Source of the DNA: Bacilli bacterium
Lineage (GTDB): Bacteria > Bacillota_I > Bacilli_A > RF39 > UBA660
DNA: 64,000 bases
Direction of reading: 5' to 3'
Assembly: GCA_017416535.1 (NCBI GenBank)
Contig: JAFQCG010000001.1
Span: 389,013 to 453,012, forward strand
The notes beneath the pieces are model-generated. The model was not told the DNA's origin. It did not search any database and saw only the letters and a program-made list of their open reading frames with translations. The translations under genes were made by a program, and so were the position numbers. Below are positions 56,651-64,000 of this stretch, one piece after another (position 1 is the first letter of the stretch; the number at the start of each line of letters is the position of its first letter).

Positions 56651-56737
56651 GCTCGTATGGCGGAATTGGTAGACGCGGTGGACTCAAAATCCACTTCTAG
56701 CGATAGAGTTCCGGTTCAAGTCCGGATACGAGCACCA
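56651..56737 (+). tRNA. tRNA-Leu (anticodon CAA)
   Basis: An 87-base gene with acceptor GCTCGTA / TACGAGC, a long variable arm typical for leucine, anticodon loop CTCAAAA giving CAA (reads UUG), T-loop GGTTCAAGT and an encoded CCA end. It is followed after one base by tRNA-Thr, so both are cut from one transcript. Confidence 0.96.
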
Positions 56738-56738
56738 C

Positions 56739-56814
56739 GCCGAAATAGCTCAATTGGTAGAGCAACTGATTTGTAATCAGTAGGTTACGGGTTCAAGTCC
56801 TGTTTTCGGCACCA
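56739..56814 (+). tRNA. tRNA-Thr (anticodon TGT)
   Basis: A 76-base gene with acceptor GCCGAAA / TTTTCGGC-side pairing, anticodon stem ACTGA/TCAGT with loop TTTGTAA giving TGT (reads ACA and relatives), T-loop GGTTCAAGT and an encoded CCA end. Confidence 0.96.
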
Positions 56815-56823
56815 TTAAGTAGT

Positions 56824-56849
56824 AAAGCAATCGAAAGATTGCTTTTTTT
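56824..56849 (+). terminator. terminator after the tRNA genes
   Basis: AAAGCAATC / GATTGCTTT stem with a stable GAAA tetraloop and T-run. Confidence 0.9.
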
Positions 56850-56858
56850 GTTGTTTTA

Positions 56859-56867
56859 TGATATAAT
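56859..56867 (+). promoter_or_regulatory. extended -10 promoter element (TGATATAAT)
   Basis: Exact TGnTATAAT 26 bases before the start at 56894. Confidence 0.65.
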
Positions 56868-56893
56868 ATGGAACACATTGAGGGGGAGATAAT

Positions 56894-57586
56894 ATGGCAA
56901 TGATAACACAAGAAATTTTTGATAGTGTTGTTAAAAAGGCACCATATAAAACTAATGGAGAAGGATTTAGAGATTTATTAGAATTATATTTATCTTTATC
57001 TGATATTGAAAAAGAAAGTCTAGATTTTGATGGAATGTATGAAAATGTACTTTATCATTTAGAAAATGGTGATATACCATTAGATGTTGCTTATGCATTA
57101 TGTGATGGAGATGAAGCATTAATTGAAAATGTTAATGAACTTGCGAAAAAGAGTAATGAGACAAGAATAATACATCAATATTTAATAAAAAATGAAGTGT
57201 CTGATGATGATTTTGTTGAATTAAGTATAAGAGCAGTAAAAAATGTTTTACCTGATGAAGAAATAGATAATGTTGCACTTTTAGAATTAAGAGGTATAGC
57301 AGTTGAAAGAGGATTACTTGATGATGTAGTTGCTGGTATTAAAACATCTGGTGATGTTGAAACTGTAGTTTGTGGAGCATTATGTTATGAGACATCATTA
57401 ATAGATGAAATTTTTGGTGGAAAAGCTAATATGTATTTATATTTAGAAAGTAATACATTTACTGATGATGAGTGTATTAACTTCTTCTTAGAAAGACTTT
57501 TAACTATGGATGATAGTGAATTAGAAAAATCATTAGATTCTAAAGCGCAAGCTATTGATGCAAAGATAAAGGAAAAGAAAATATAA
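56894..57586 (+). CDS. helical cytoplasmic protein, unknown
   Basis: A 230-residue acidic protein that looks all-helical, without membrane segments, Cys clusters or a known motif. It resembles helical-repeat scaffolds: helices such as DLLELYLSLSDIEKESLDF, LLELRGIAVERGLLDDVVAG and VVCGALCYETSLIDEIF come at fairly regular spacing. It ends in a charged Lys-rich tail. GAGGGGGAG precedes the ATG. Its own promoter and terminator make it a single gene, just before the GH10-PHP fusion gene; no functional link is shown. Confidence 0.6.
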   Translation: MAMITQEIFDSVVKKAPYKTNGEGFRDLLELYLSLSDIEKESLDFDGMYENVLYHLENGDIPLDVAYALCDGDEALIENVNELAKKSNETRIIHQYLIKNEVSDDDFVELSIRAVKNVLPDEEIDNVALLELRGIAVERGLLDDVVAGIKTSGDVETVVCGALCYETSLIDEIFGGKANMYLYLESNTFTDDECINFFLERLLTMDDSELEKSLDSKAQAIDAKIKEKKI

Positions 57587-57590
57587 AAGT

Positions 57591-57617
57591 AAACTAACTG
57601 AAAAGTTAGTTTTTTTT
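57591..57617 (+). terminator. terminator before the GH10-PHP fusion gene
   Basis: AACTAACT / AGTTAGTT stem with a GAAA loop and eight T. Confidence 0.9.
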
Positions 57618-57661
57618 ATTATCTTTTTGTTGTATAATGTGTATAGTAGGAGTGCTTTGAT

Positions 57662-60600
57662 ATGGATAATAGATATACAATGATAAAAGATTTAGTAACT
57701 CAAACTTGTAATAGATTAAGAGAGATGGGAATTTCTATTGACGATAGTGTTATAGAAACTATGGTACAAGATTTTCATTCTAAAGATATTAGTATTGATC
57801 AAGTTAAGGCTAGTGTTTTAAGTATGGAAAGAGAACAAAGAACAAAACATGAAGTTGAAATGGTATTAAATAATGAACTTACTATTGCAAGAAATCTACA
57901 AAATTTACCTGTGCAACATAAAGGTATAACTTTACATAATCAAGATATTGAACTTATGATGATAGCTACATGTAATAATTTTGAAGAGTTAGCTGTTGTT
58001 ATGGACAAGATAAATGTAGGTATTATACCAGAAGGTTTTGGTAATGGTGATTTTGTTCAATATAGACAAACTTTATTTGATAATTATATAAATAATTTAA
58101 CTTCGAAGAATGATTTTTTTGGAAATAAAGATATTGAGTTTTCTAGAAAGTTAGAATATCTAAGTAGAAGTGGTTTAGTTACAAATGAAGAAATGGCTGA
58201 AGTTATGCGTATTGCAAAAGAAAAGAAAGAATTAGGAAATGATGCTATTATCTCAGAATTAACTACTACTTTTGGAAGTGAAAAAGTACATGATATGTTA
58301 CTTACTATTAGAGATTTTACTCCTGTTGAGAAGTCTGGTGTTAAATCTACTTCTGTTGAATACTATAGAAGTTTGCATACACAAATTAAATATTTTCATG
58401 ATTCTATTACTTTAGATGAAGAAGGTAAATATGGAAAATTGATTTTACAAGATGGTACTTTTGATGATAGAACCTTAAGAAAAGATTTAGAATATATAAA
58501 AAGTTTGGGTAAAACAGCTCGTGTTAATGCTTTGATGTTTTATATGGATTGTCCTGAAGAAGTATATAAATTAGAAGAAGGACATGAAGCAACTAGAATT
58601 GCGAGAGAAAAACTTACATTTTATGTTGATGAGGTTACAAAAGTTTTAGCTGATTATCCAGATGTAGTGAGAAGTGTTGATGTTTTCAATGAACTTTTAA
58701 ATAGACATCCTATGGTTGGAGATGCTCCTTATATGGTTAGAGGGGATATTCCACAAAATGTAGATAGTGATGATTTTGATAATATTAATGCTGGTTGGTT
58801 AAAACATTTAAGTGTAGAAGATATTTGTGAGATATTAGTTACTGCAAGAGAAAACTTACCAAAAGTTGATTTTATGTATAATGATGATCATTTAGTTGAC
58901 CCTAATAAGTTACCGGCGACAATTGAATTGATAAGAAGAATTCAAGATTATAGTAAGGGTCTTGGGGTTCAATTAATTGATAGTATTGGTACACAATTAC
59001 ACATGGATAATAATATTTCTAAAGAGGAACTTAGAAATATGTTTATATCATTGAGTGAGATTGGTTTACCTATAGAAATTACTGAGTTTGATTTAGCAAT
59101 GACTAGTAATGTTGAAGGATTAACTGATGATGAAATAGAAACTCTTAGACAACATAAGATTAATGAAATTTATGAAGTTATTAATGAATTAAAAGATAAA
59201 TGTGATATTAGAGGATTTACTGTTTGGAGTAAGACAGATAGTCAAAATTTTAGAGTGTCTTTGGCTAATGAAGATTTAATTAGAGATGGTAGAGAACCAA
59301 TTACAACATTACATGGTGGTGCTTATACAGAATATTGTTTACCAAAATCTAGTGAGATTTCTAAAAGAATAAGAAAACAAAACTTTAATTATCATGGACA
59401 TACAAGTAGATGCGGTCATGCAAGTAGTGCTCATGAAAGTTTATATGTTCTTGCTGCTAAGAATATGGGAATTAAAACTATTGGATTTTCTGATCATGTT
59501 GCCTTTAGTCCTTTAGAGTATTGGCAACAAGGAAAGAGAATGCATATAAGCGAAGTGGAGGGTTATATTACAAGTATTAGAAAGTTACAAAAGAATAATC
59601 CAGATATGATTATAAGATGTGGTTTTGAAGCGGAATATTCTCCTTTAAAAGTGGGGTATTTAAGTGAATTGAGAGATTCTTCTGATTATATGATTTTAGG
59701 TCAACATTATGTTCAAGATGGATTTGGTATAGTTAAATCTCAAGATAATCCTGAGTATCCTTTAATATATGCTGAAAGTATTTGTAAAGCGATGGAAACA
59801 GGTATTTATGATATACTTGCTCACCCTGATTACTTTATGTTAGAAAGAGATACTTGCTCTACAGATGAGAAAAGACAATTATTTATGGAAAATGCTAAAA
59901 AAGCAAGTTATATGATTTGTGAAAAAGCTCGTGAAATGGGAATTCCACTTGAATTAAATGCAAGGGGGATGGACTATGAAAGAGGAATTGATGGGGAATA
60001 TAAATATCCACATAGTGTATTTTGGAATGCAGCAGCAGAAGTTGGAAATGAAGTTTTATTTGGAGTAGATGCTCATTATCCTGGACATTTAATGCATATT
60101 GATGATTCTAGAGAAGAAATTGCGGCTGCTATTGATATTTCAAAATTAAAATTAGTTAGTGATGATTATGACCCTGTATTGGCTAGAGAAAAAAATGAAA
60201 GATTACAACAAGCTTTTGCCGAAACAAGAGAAAGTAGTGTAACTGCTGAAACAGCAATGATTGAAATGTTATTAAATAATTTTGAAATTGATGGTGAATC
60301 TGAATTAAGTGAACAGTTTATTAGTAATTTAGATTCTTGGAGAGAACAGTTTGCAGAAAATGCTGAAGCTAAAATTAAAAAAGTAGATGAAAAACTGGAG
60401 ACTATTGAAAGGGATGTTAAAATCTCAGATACAGAAAAACAACAAAAAAGAGACAAGTATGCTTTAAGAAAAGCCAGAATTCAAGAAACTTTAGAAGTTA
60501 GGCGAGAAGCAATTAGTCGTTGTAAAGAATCTGTTTTAGAAGCAAAAGCAATTGGCTGTAGTTCAAAAGAAGAATATGTTGAAATCATTGGTGTTTTAAC

Positions 60601-60862
60601 TGAGGCAAAAACAGAATCTAATCCAATGAAAATAGCAGCTGCTGGTGATAGAGTTGAAGCGTTCAAACAAAGTAAAGAAAGTTCTAAAGGTAGTGATTCT
60701 TTAGATGGACCTAAAACTTTAGTATATAGTGATCAAAGTGGAAATAATAATGGTAATAGTGGTAATGATTCTAATGGTGGTTATGCAAGTAGTATTAATC
60801 TATTGTTAGTTATTGGAATGCTTGTTATGTTTGGTCTTATTTTAGGATTTATGATTAAATAG
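57662..60862 (+). CDS. GH10-like glycosidase fused to PHP phosphoesterase, tail-anchored
   Basis: A 1066-residue protein without a signal peptide. Residues 1 to about 235 are helical and unrecognised. About 240-555 looks like a glycoside hydrolase family 10 barrel: DVFNE (acid/base Glu344), MYNDDH, SIGTQLHMD and IEITEFD (nucleophile Glu475), then FTVWSKTDS. About 575-830 is a PHP domain with NYHGHTSRCGHASSAHE, FSDHV, FEAEY, LGQHYV, LAHPDYF, ELNARG and GVDAHYPGH, covering the metal ligands. A coiled coil and a Gly/Asn/Ser-rich stretch lead to a C-terminal membrane helix (about 1045-1064). Both active sites look intact. The topology puts both in the cytoplasm, which is odd for a xylanase relative. 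GGAGTG precedes the ATG. Confidence 0.78.
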   Translation: MDNRYTMIKDLVTQTCNRLREMGISIDDSVIETMVQDFHSKDISIDQVKASVLSMEREQRTKHEVEMVLNNELTIARNLQNLPVQHKGITLHNQDIELMMIATCNNFEELAVVMDKINVGIIPEGFGNGDFVQYRQTLFDNYINNLTSKNDFFGNKDIEFSRKLEYLSRSGLVTNEEMAEVMRIAKEKKELGNDAIISELTTTFGSEKVHDMLLTIRDFTPVEKSGVKSTSVEYYRSLHTQIKYFHDSITLDEEGKYGKLILQDGTFDDRTLRKDLEYIKSLGKTARVNALMFYMDCPEEVYKLEEGHEATRIAREKLTFYVDEVTKVLADYPDVVRSVDVFNELLNRHPMVGDAPYMVRGDIPQNVDSDDFDNINAGWLKHLSVEDICEILVTARENLPKVDFMYNDDHLVDPNKLPATIELIRRIQDYSKGLGVQLIDSIGTQLHMDNNISKEELRNMFISLSEIGLPIEITEFDLAMTSNVEGLTDDEIETLRQHKINEIYEVINELKDKCDIRGFTVWSKTDSQNFRVSLANEDLIRDGREPITTLHGGAYTEYCLPKSSEISKRIRKQNFNYHGHTSRCGHASSAHESLYVLAAKNMGIKTIGFSDHVAFSPLEYWQQGKRMHISEVEGYITSIRKLQKNNPDMIIRCGFEAEYSPLKVGYLSELRDSSDYMILGQHYVQDGFGIVKSQDNPEYPLIYAESICKAMETGIYDILAHPDYFMLERDTCSTDEKRQLFMENAKKASYMICEKAREMGIPLELNARGMDYERGIDGEYKYPHSVFWNAAAEVGNEVLFGVDAHYPGHLMHIDDSREEIAAAIDISKLKLVSDDYDPVLAREKNERLQQAFAETRESSVTAETAMIEMLLNNFEIDGESELSEQFISNLDSWREQFAENAEAKIKKVDEKLETIERDVKISDTEKQQKRDKYALRKARIQETLEVRREAISRCKESVLEAKAIGCSSKEEYVEIIGVLTEAKTESNPMKIAAAGDRVEAFKQSKESSKGSDSLDGPKTLVYSDQSGNNNGNSGNDSNGGYASSINLLLVIGMLVMFGLILGFMIK

Positions 60863-60873
60863 AGGTGATTATT

Positions 60874-61335
60874 TTGGAAAAGATAATAGAAATAGATTTA
60901 GATAATGAAGATGATTTATTTGAGTGCTATAACAAAAAGAAAATTTCGAGAGATTTAATTCAATATATGATTGATTCGATGCCTAGATTGAAAAGAAATG
61001 ACAAATTAAAAGTTGTTATCAATAATAAGATAAAGGGTAATATTAGATGTGCAGAACTAATAAAACAAGCAATAGATGAAGCTTGTGATAGAAGTGACTT
61101 TAGATTTCATTATACAAATATGAAACAAATATGGTTTTTGATACTAGGAGTTATTGCACTTTTAGTTGCATCTGTTATTGATGGGGAAATCTTAAAAGAA
61201 ATTGTTATCATAGGTGCTTGGGTATTACTTTGGGATGTTGTTGAAATGGAAGTTGTTGATGATATTAACAATAGAAAAAAGAAAAGAATCTTGAAGAAAA
61301 TACTTAGTAGTGAATTTGTTGAAAATATAAAATAA
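60874..61335 (+). CDS. small two-helix membrane protein, unknown
   Basis: A 153-residue protein. An N-terminal acidic/basic domain (about residues 1-85) contains LKVVINNKIKGNIRCAELIK. Two membrane helices at about 90-122 and a Lys-rich tail follow. It is not recognised. TTG 60874 follows AGAGGTG; a GTG at 60865 sits inside that site. It starts 11 bases after the GH10-PHP gene and shares its transcript and terminator, so it may be a membrane partner of that protein. Confidence 0.62.
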   Translation: MEKIIEIDLDNEDDLFECYNKKKISRDLIQYMIDSMPRLKRNDKLKVVINNKIKGNIRCAELIKQAIDEACDRSDFRFHYTNMKQIWFLILGVIALLVASVIDGEILKEIVIIGAWVLLWDVVEMEVVDDINNRKKKRILKKILSSEFVENIK

Positions 61336-61354
61336 GCGGTTATCCGCTTTTTTT
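61334..61354 (+). terminator. terminator after the GH10-PHP unit
   Basis: AAGCGG / CCGCTT stem with a TTAT loop and T-run. Confidence 0.88.
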
Positions 61355-61420
61355 CTTGTGTATAATGTCGTTATATAGTATAATGAATGGGTACGTTGAA
61401 TATTATGTATAGGAGGATTT

Positions 61421-61573
61421 ATGTATCCTAAATTAGAAAATAAAAGAAATAGATTTGTTGTTATTATGAAAGCATTAGGAACTGAGGCTTATTCTTTAGC
61501 TTTCTCTATAAATAAATTTTTAAAAGGTAAAGATTATTTGTGGATTTTTATGAGTAAATGTTTTCATATTTAA
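61421..61573 (+). CDS. small basic protein, 50 residues, unknown
   Basis: A 50-codon ORF with a perfect AGGAGGAT site seven bases before ATG 61421, between two terminators. The peptide starts MYPKLENKRNRFVVIMKALG and ends FMSKCFHI; it is basic with a moderately hydrophobic centre. The clean ribosome site, an upstream TATAAT-like element near 61361 and the terminator right after its stop make it a credible gene. No family is recognised. Confidence 0.6.
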   Translation: MYPKLENKRNRFVVIMKALGTEAYSLAFSINKFLKGKDYLWIFMSKCFHI

Positions 61574-61577
61574 TATT

Positions 61578-61603
61578 AAGAACTATAAGTTAGTTCTTTT
61601 TTT
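61578..61603 (+). terminator. terminator after the 50-residue ORF
   Basis: AAGAACTA / TAGTTCTT stem with a five-base loop and T-run. Confidence 0.87.
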
Positions 61604-61647
61604 GTGTAAAAAAATGATGTATAATGATATTGTTAGGAGGATTAATT

Positions 61648-62793
61648 ATGAAGTTAGGAGATAACCTTAATGAAATGAAAAAATGGATTATTTTAGTTCT
61701 TGTTGGTGTTCTTGCTTTCTGGGGACTTAATAATTTAGAATTAATTTTTGATGTTTTAGGAAATATTTATAGAGTATTTTCTCCATTTATTCTAGGATTT
61801 GTACTTGCATATATTTTGAATATTCCTATGATGAAGGTGGAATATTTACTTAAGAAAGCAATTCCTGATAAATATGAGGATAAGTATAGTGGAATAATTA
61901 GATTAGTTTCAATTATTTTATCAATACTATTATTAGTTTTAATAATTGCTTTTGTTGGATTCTTACTTATTCCAGAACTTATTGAAAATATTGAATCATT
62001 AATGAATAATATTCCTGCTTTTATCGAAAGTTCAAAAGACTGGGTTATTAATTTATTAGATAAGTATCCAGATGTACAAAGAGAAATTGAAGTAATGTTT
62101 GCAGAAAGTGGAAATGTTTCTGGTATTGTTTCAAGTATATTTACTTATATTATTAATGGTATTGTTGGATTTGTTAGTGGTTTTGTTGGTGGGTTTGTTT
62201 ATATCTTTACAGGAATTATTTTTGCGATTTATATGTTATGTCAAAAAGAATATCTTGTTGATGGTATAAAGAGATTAGTGTATGCTTTTACTGATAAAAG
62301 AAAAGCTAATAAGATTATGGATATTAGTAAATTAACTAATAAGACATTTAGTAAGTTTATTTCTGGACAATGTGTTGAAGCAGTTATTTTAGGTACTATT
62401 ATGTTTGTTGTATGTTTATTAGGTAGGTTCCCATATGCTTTAATTATTGGAGTACTTACAGCAATAACTGCATTGGTTCCAATATTTGGTGCATTTATCG
62501 CTTGTGGAGTAGGAGCTGTTTTAATTGCTATTACTAATCCATTACAAGCTCTTATCTTTGTTGCAGTATTTGTTATTATTCAACAAATTGAAGGTAATGT
62601 TATTTATCCTAAAGTTGTAGGTAAATCAGTTGGTTTATCACCACTTTGGACATTGCTTGCAATTACTGTAGGTGGAAATTTATTTGGTGTAGTTGGGATG
62701 ATTATTGGACTTCCACTTGCATCAGTTGTTTATGCTATAGGTAAAGAAAGTATAAAGAAAAAGTTAGATAAAAAAGATATAGAAATTGTGTAA
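61648..62793 (+). CDS. AI-2E-family (PerM/YtvI-like) transporter
   Basis: A 381-residue membrane protein of the AI-2E/UPF0118 family with about eight helices. It shows the N-terminal pair, SPFILGFVLAYILNIPMMKV, a central extracytoplasmic region (LIPELIENIESLMNNIPAFI) and the C-terminal signature GRFPYALIIGVLTAITALVP, then QQIEGNVIYPKVVGKSVGLS. Members export or exchange small molecules or ions; AI-2 transport is not general. AGGAGGAT supports ATG 61648; the longer reading from 61624 is not supported. Confidence 0.9.
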   Translation: MKLGDNLNEMKKWIILVLVGVLAFWGLNNLELIFDVLGNIYRVFSPFILGFVLAYILNIPMMKVEYLLKKAIPDKYEDKYSGIIRLVSIILSILLLVLIIAFVGFLLIPELIENIESLMNNIPAFIESSKDWVINLLDKYPDVQREIEVMFAESGNVSGIVSSIFTYIINGIVGFVSGFVGGFVYIFTGIIFAIYMLCQKEYLVDGIKRLVYAFTDKRKANKIMDISKLTNKTFSKFISGQCVEAVILGTIMFVVCLLGRFPYALIIGVLTAITALVPIFGAFIACGVGAVLIAITNPLQALIFVAVFVIIQQIEGNVIYPKVVGKSVGLSPLWTLLAITVGGNLFGVVGMIIGLPLASVVYAIGKESIKKKLDKKDIEIV

Positions 62794-62796
62794 ATA

Positions 62797-62820
62797 AAAA
62801 AGCCATGAGAATGGCTTTTT
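62797..62820 (+). terminator. terminator after the AI-2E-family gene
   Basis: AAAAAGCCAT / ATGGCTTTTT stem with a GAGA loop. Confidence 0.88.
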
Positions 62821-62885
62821 AATTGTAATTATTTGGTTACTATGATAATATATATGTAATGTCGTTATATATGAAGGAGACTAAT

Positions 62886-63212
62886 ATGAATGCAGAAATA
62901 TTAAGAGGTTTTACAGATGCAATTATATTAAAAGTATTATTAGATGGTGACTCTTATGGATACAAAGTATCACAAGCAATTATTGAAAAAACTAATAATG
63001 CTATGGATATAAAAAATGCAACTATTTATTTAGCATTTAAAAGAATGGAAAAAGAGGGATTAATTACTTCTTATTGGAATGATAATCCAGATGTTGCTAG
63101 ACGTAGGTATTATAAAATTACTCCTCAAGGAAAAAAATATTTAAAAGAAAAACAAGCAGAGTGGAGTAATAATAAAGGTATTTTGGATAAGTTACTAATG
63201 GGAGATAAATAA
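62886..63212 (+). CDS. PadR-family transcription regulator
   Basis: A 108-residue winged-helix repressor: ILRGFTDAIILKVLLDGDSY, GYKVSQAI, NATIYLAFKRMEKEGLITSY and RRRYYKITPQGKKYLKE. PadR proteins usually repress a neighbouring membrane-protein gene; here the next gene starts two bases after its stop. GAAGGAG supports ATG 62886; the longer reading from 62859 is not supported. It probably responds to a small molecule or to envelope state and controls its own operon. Confidence 0.93.
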   Translation: MNAEILRGFTDAIILKVLLDGDSYGYKVSQAIIEKTNNAMDIKNATIYLAFKRMEKEGLITSYWNDNPDVARRRYYKITPQGKKYLKEKQAEWSNNKGILDKLLMGDK

Positions 63213-63213
63213 T

Positions 63214-64000
63214 ATGAGGGAAAAGTTTGAGAAGTATTTAAATAAAAAGTTTAAAAAATTAGCTGATACTGAAGAAGTTAAAGAACTTAAAGATGAAATT
63301 ATAAGTGATTTAATGGAGAAGAGTGAAGAAGTAAATAAGACAACTAAGGATGAAAATGAAACTTATGAAATTTGTATTAATAGTTTAGGTGACTTAATGG
63401 CAGTTATTAAGGAATATAAAAAAGATAATAATAAGTTGGCTAATAAGATTGATTTACCTAAATATAAGCTAGGAGAAGAATTAGTTAATTCTATTTCTCA
63501 TGGAATAGGTGGGGCATTATCAATTGTTGCTTTAATTCTTTGTATTATTAAATCGAGTAATGGTCTTGGTTTATTATCATCATTGTTTTATGGGATATCA
63601 TCAATTATTTTATATGTAATGAGTTGTTTATATCATTCTTTGGCAAGAAATAATGCTAAAAGAATATTTAGAATTATTGATCATTGTTCAATATTCTTAC
63701 TTATTGCAGGAACATATACACCTTTTTGTTTATGTGTATTACCACTTAATATTGGATGGTGGATATTTGGATTTGTTTGGGGATGTGCTGTACTTGGCAT
63801 TTTATTAAATTCGCTAGATATGAAGAAATTTAAGAAGATTTCAATGATATTATATTTAGTAATGGGATGGTGTATTATAATTACATTTAAACCATTATGG
63901 AATAATATGAATCATTTTGGTATATTGTTATTGTTACTTGGAGGAATTATTTATACTCTTGGTGCAGTATTATATGGTGTAGGAAAAAAGAGACAATATA
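63214..64000 (+). CDS. HAAS-like N terminus fused to hemolysin-III-type membrane protein (partial)
   Basis: The gene runs off the right edge; 262 codons are present. Residues 1 to about 85 are a helical, charged domain like the HAAS/DUF1700 region that often accompanies PadR regulators. From about residue 88 the hemolysin III (YqfA/PAQR) fold begins: NSISHGIGGALSIVALILCI, CLYHSLARN (SxxxH-type) and IDHCSIFLLIAGTYTPFCL, with five or six helices visible. HlyIII proteins are integral membrane proteins with a probable metal site and unclear role. It starts two bases after padR. Confidence 0.82.
   Translation, partial: MREKFEKYLNKKFKKLADTEEVKELKDEIISDLMEKSEEVNKTTKDENETYEICINSLGDLMAVIKEYKKDNNKLANKIDLPKYKLGEELVNSISHGIGGALSIVALILCIIKSSNGLGLLSSLFYGISSIILYVMSCLYHSLARNNAKRIFRIIDHCSIFLLIAGTYTPFCLCVLPLNIGWWIFGFVWGCAVLGILLNSLDMKKFKKISMILYLVMGWCIIITFKPLWNNMNHFGILLLLLGGIIYTLGAVLYGVGKKRQY

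Overview
The window is AT-rich chromosomal DNA (about 28-30% GC by eye). It uses the standard bacterial code: UGA serves as a stop, for example in prpC and scpA. Strong AGGAGG-type ribosome sites, T-runs after hairpins and TTG/GTG starts behind good ribosome sites are common. The gene content points to an anaerobic, endospore-forming member of class Bacilli with a reduced genome, probably an uncultured gut lineage near RF39/Erysipelotrichales. Evidence for this is CotE, SpoVS, YmcA/YlbF, a sigF-spoVA locus with Spo0A boxes, two class III (oxygen-sensitive) ribonucleotide reductases, an FNR-like regulator and sortases. The exact taxon is inference.

Layout. 1-6 kb: the tail of pyrimidine-nucleoside phosphorylase, a thioester surface protein with its sortase and a membrane protein, two divergent D,D-carboxypeptidases, an SGNH hydrolase and spoVS. 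6-15 kb: a zinc-ribbon membrane protein, a T-box leader and serS, a class B sortase, a ydjGHI-like membrane-stress module and a CPBP protease. 15-20 kb: an ankyrin protein, miaB-ymcA and cotE with a sigma-K/E-like promoter. 20-35 kb: mostly housekeeping genes in Bacillus-like order (rpsP-khpA, uppS-cdsA-rseP, priA, fmt, rlmN-prpC-prkC-rsgA-rpe), with unknown membrane proteins between them. 35-40 kb: envelope proteins and tex.

Accessory and unusual parts. At 39.8-40.7 kb there are three tandem type I toxin-antitoxin-like units. At 41-48.6 kb an FNR-like regulator diverges from two complete anaerobic RNR systems (nrdD-nrdG-dut, then nrdD-nrdG). The glycyl-radical domain of the second NrdD is a separate 54-residue ORF. 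At 48.7-52 kb a Bro-N protein and a PPC-domain protein precede a surface protein whose promoter spacer contains 11 consecutive G. At 52-55 kb two Spo0A boxes precede a SpoIIAA-like gene and a sigF-like gene with no spoIIAB, followed by spoVAC-AD-AE. At 55-64 kb are scpAB, tRNA-Leu and tRNA-Thr, a 1066-residue protein joining a GH10-like domain to a PHP domain, an AI-2E-family permease, padR and a hemolysin-III-like gene cut by the window end.

Most operons are short and end in a clear Rho-independent terminator. Eleven exact TGnTATAAT extended -10 elements mark many promoters. No CRISPR array, rRNA or insertion sequence was seen.
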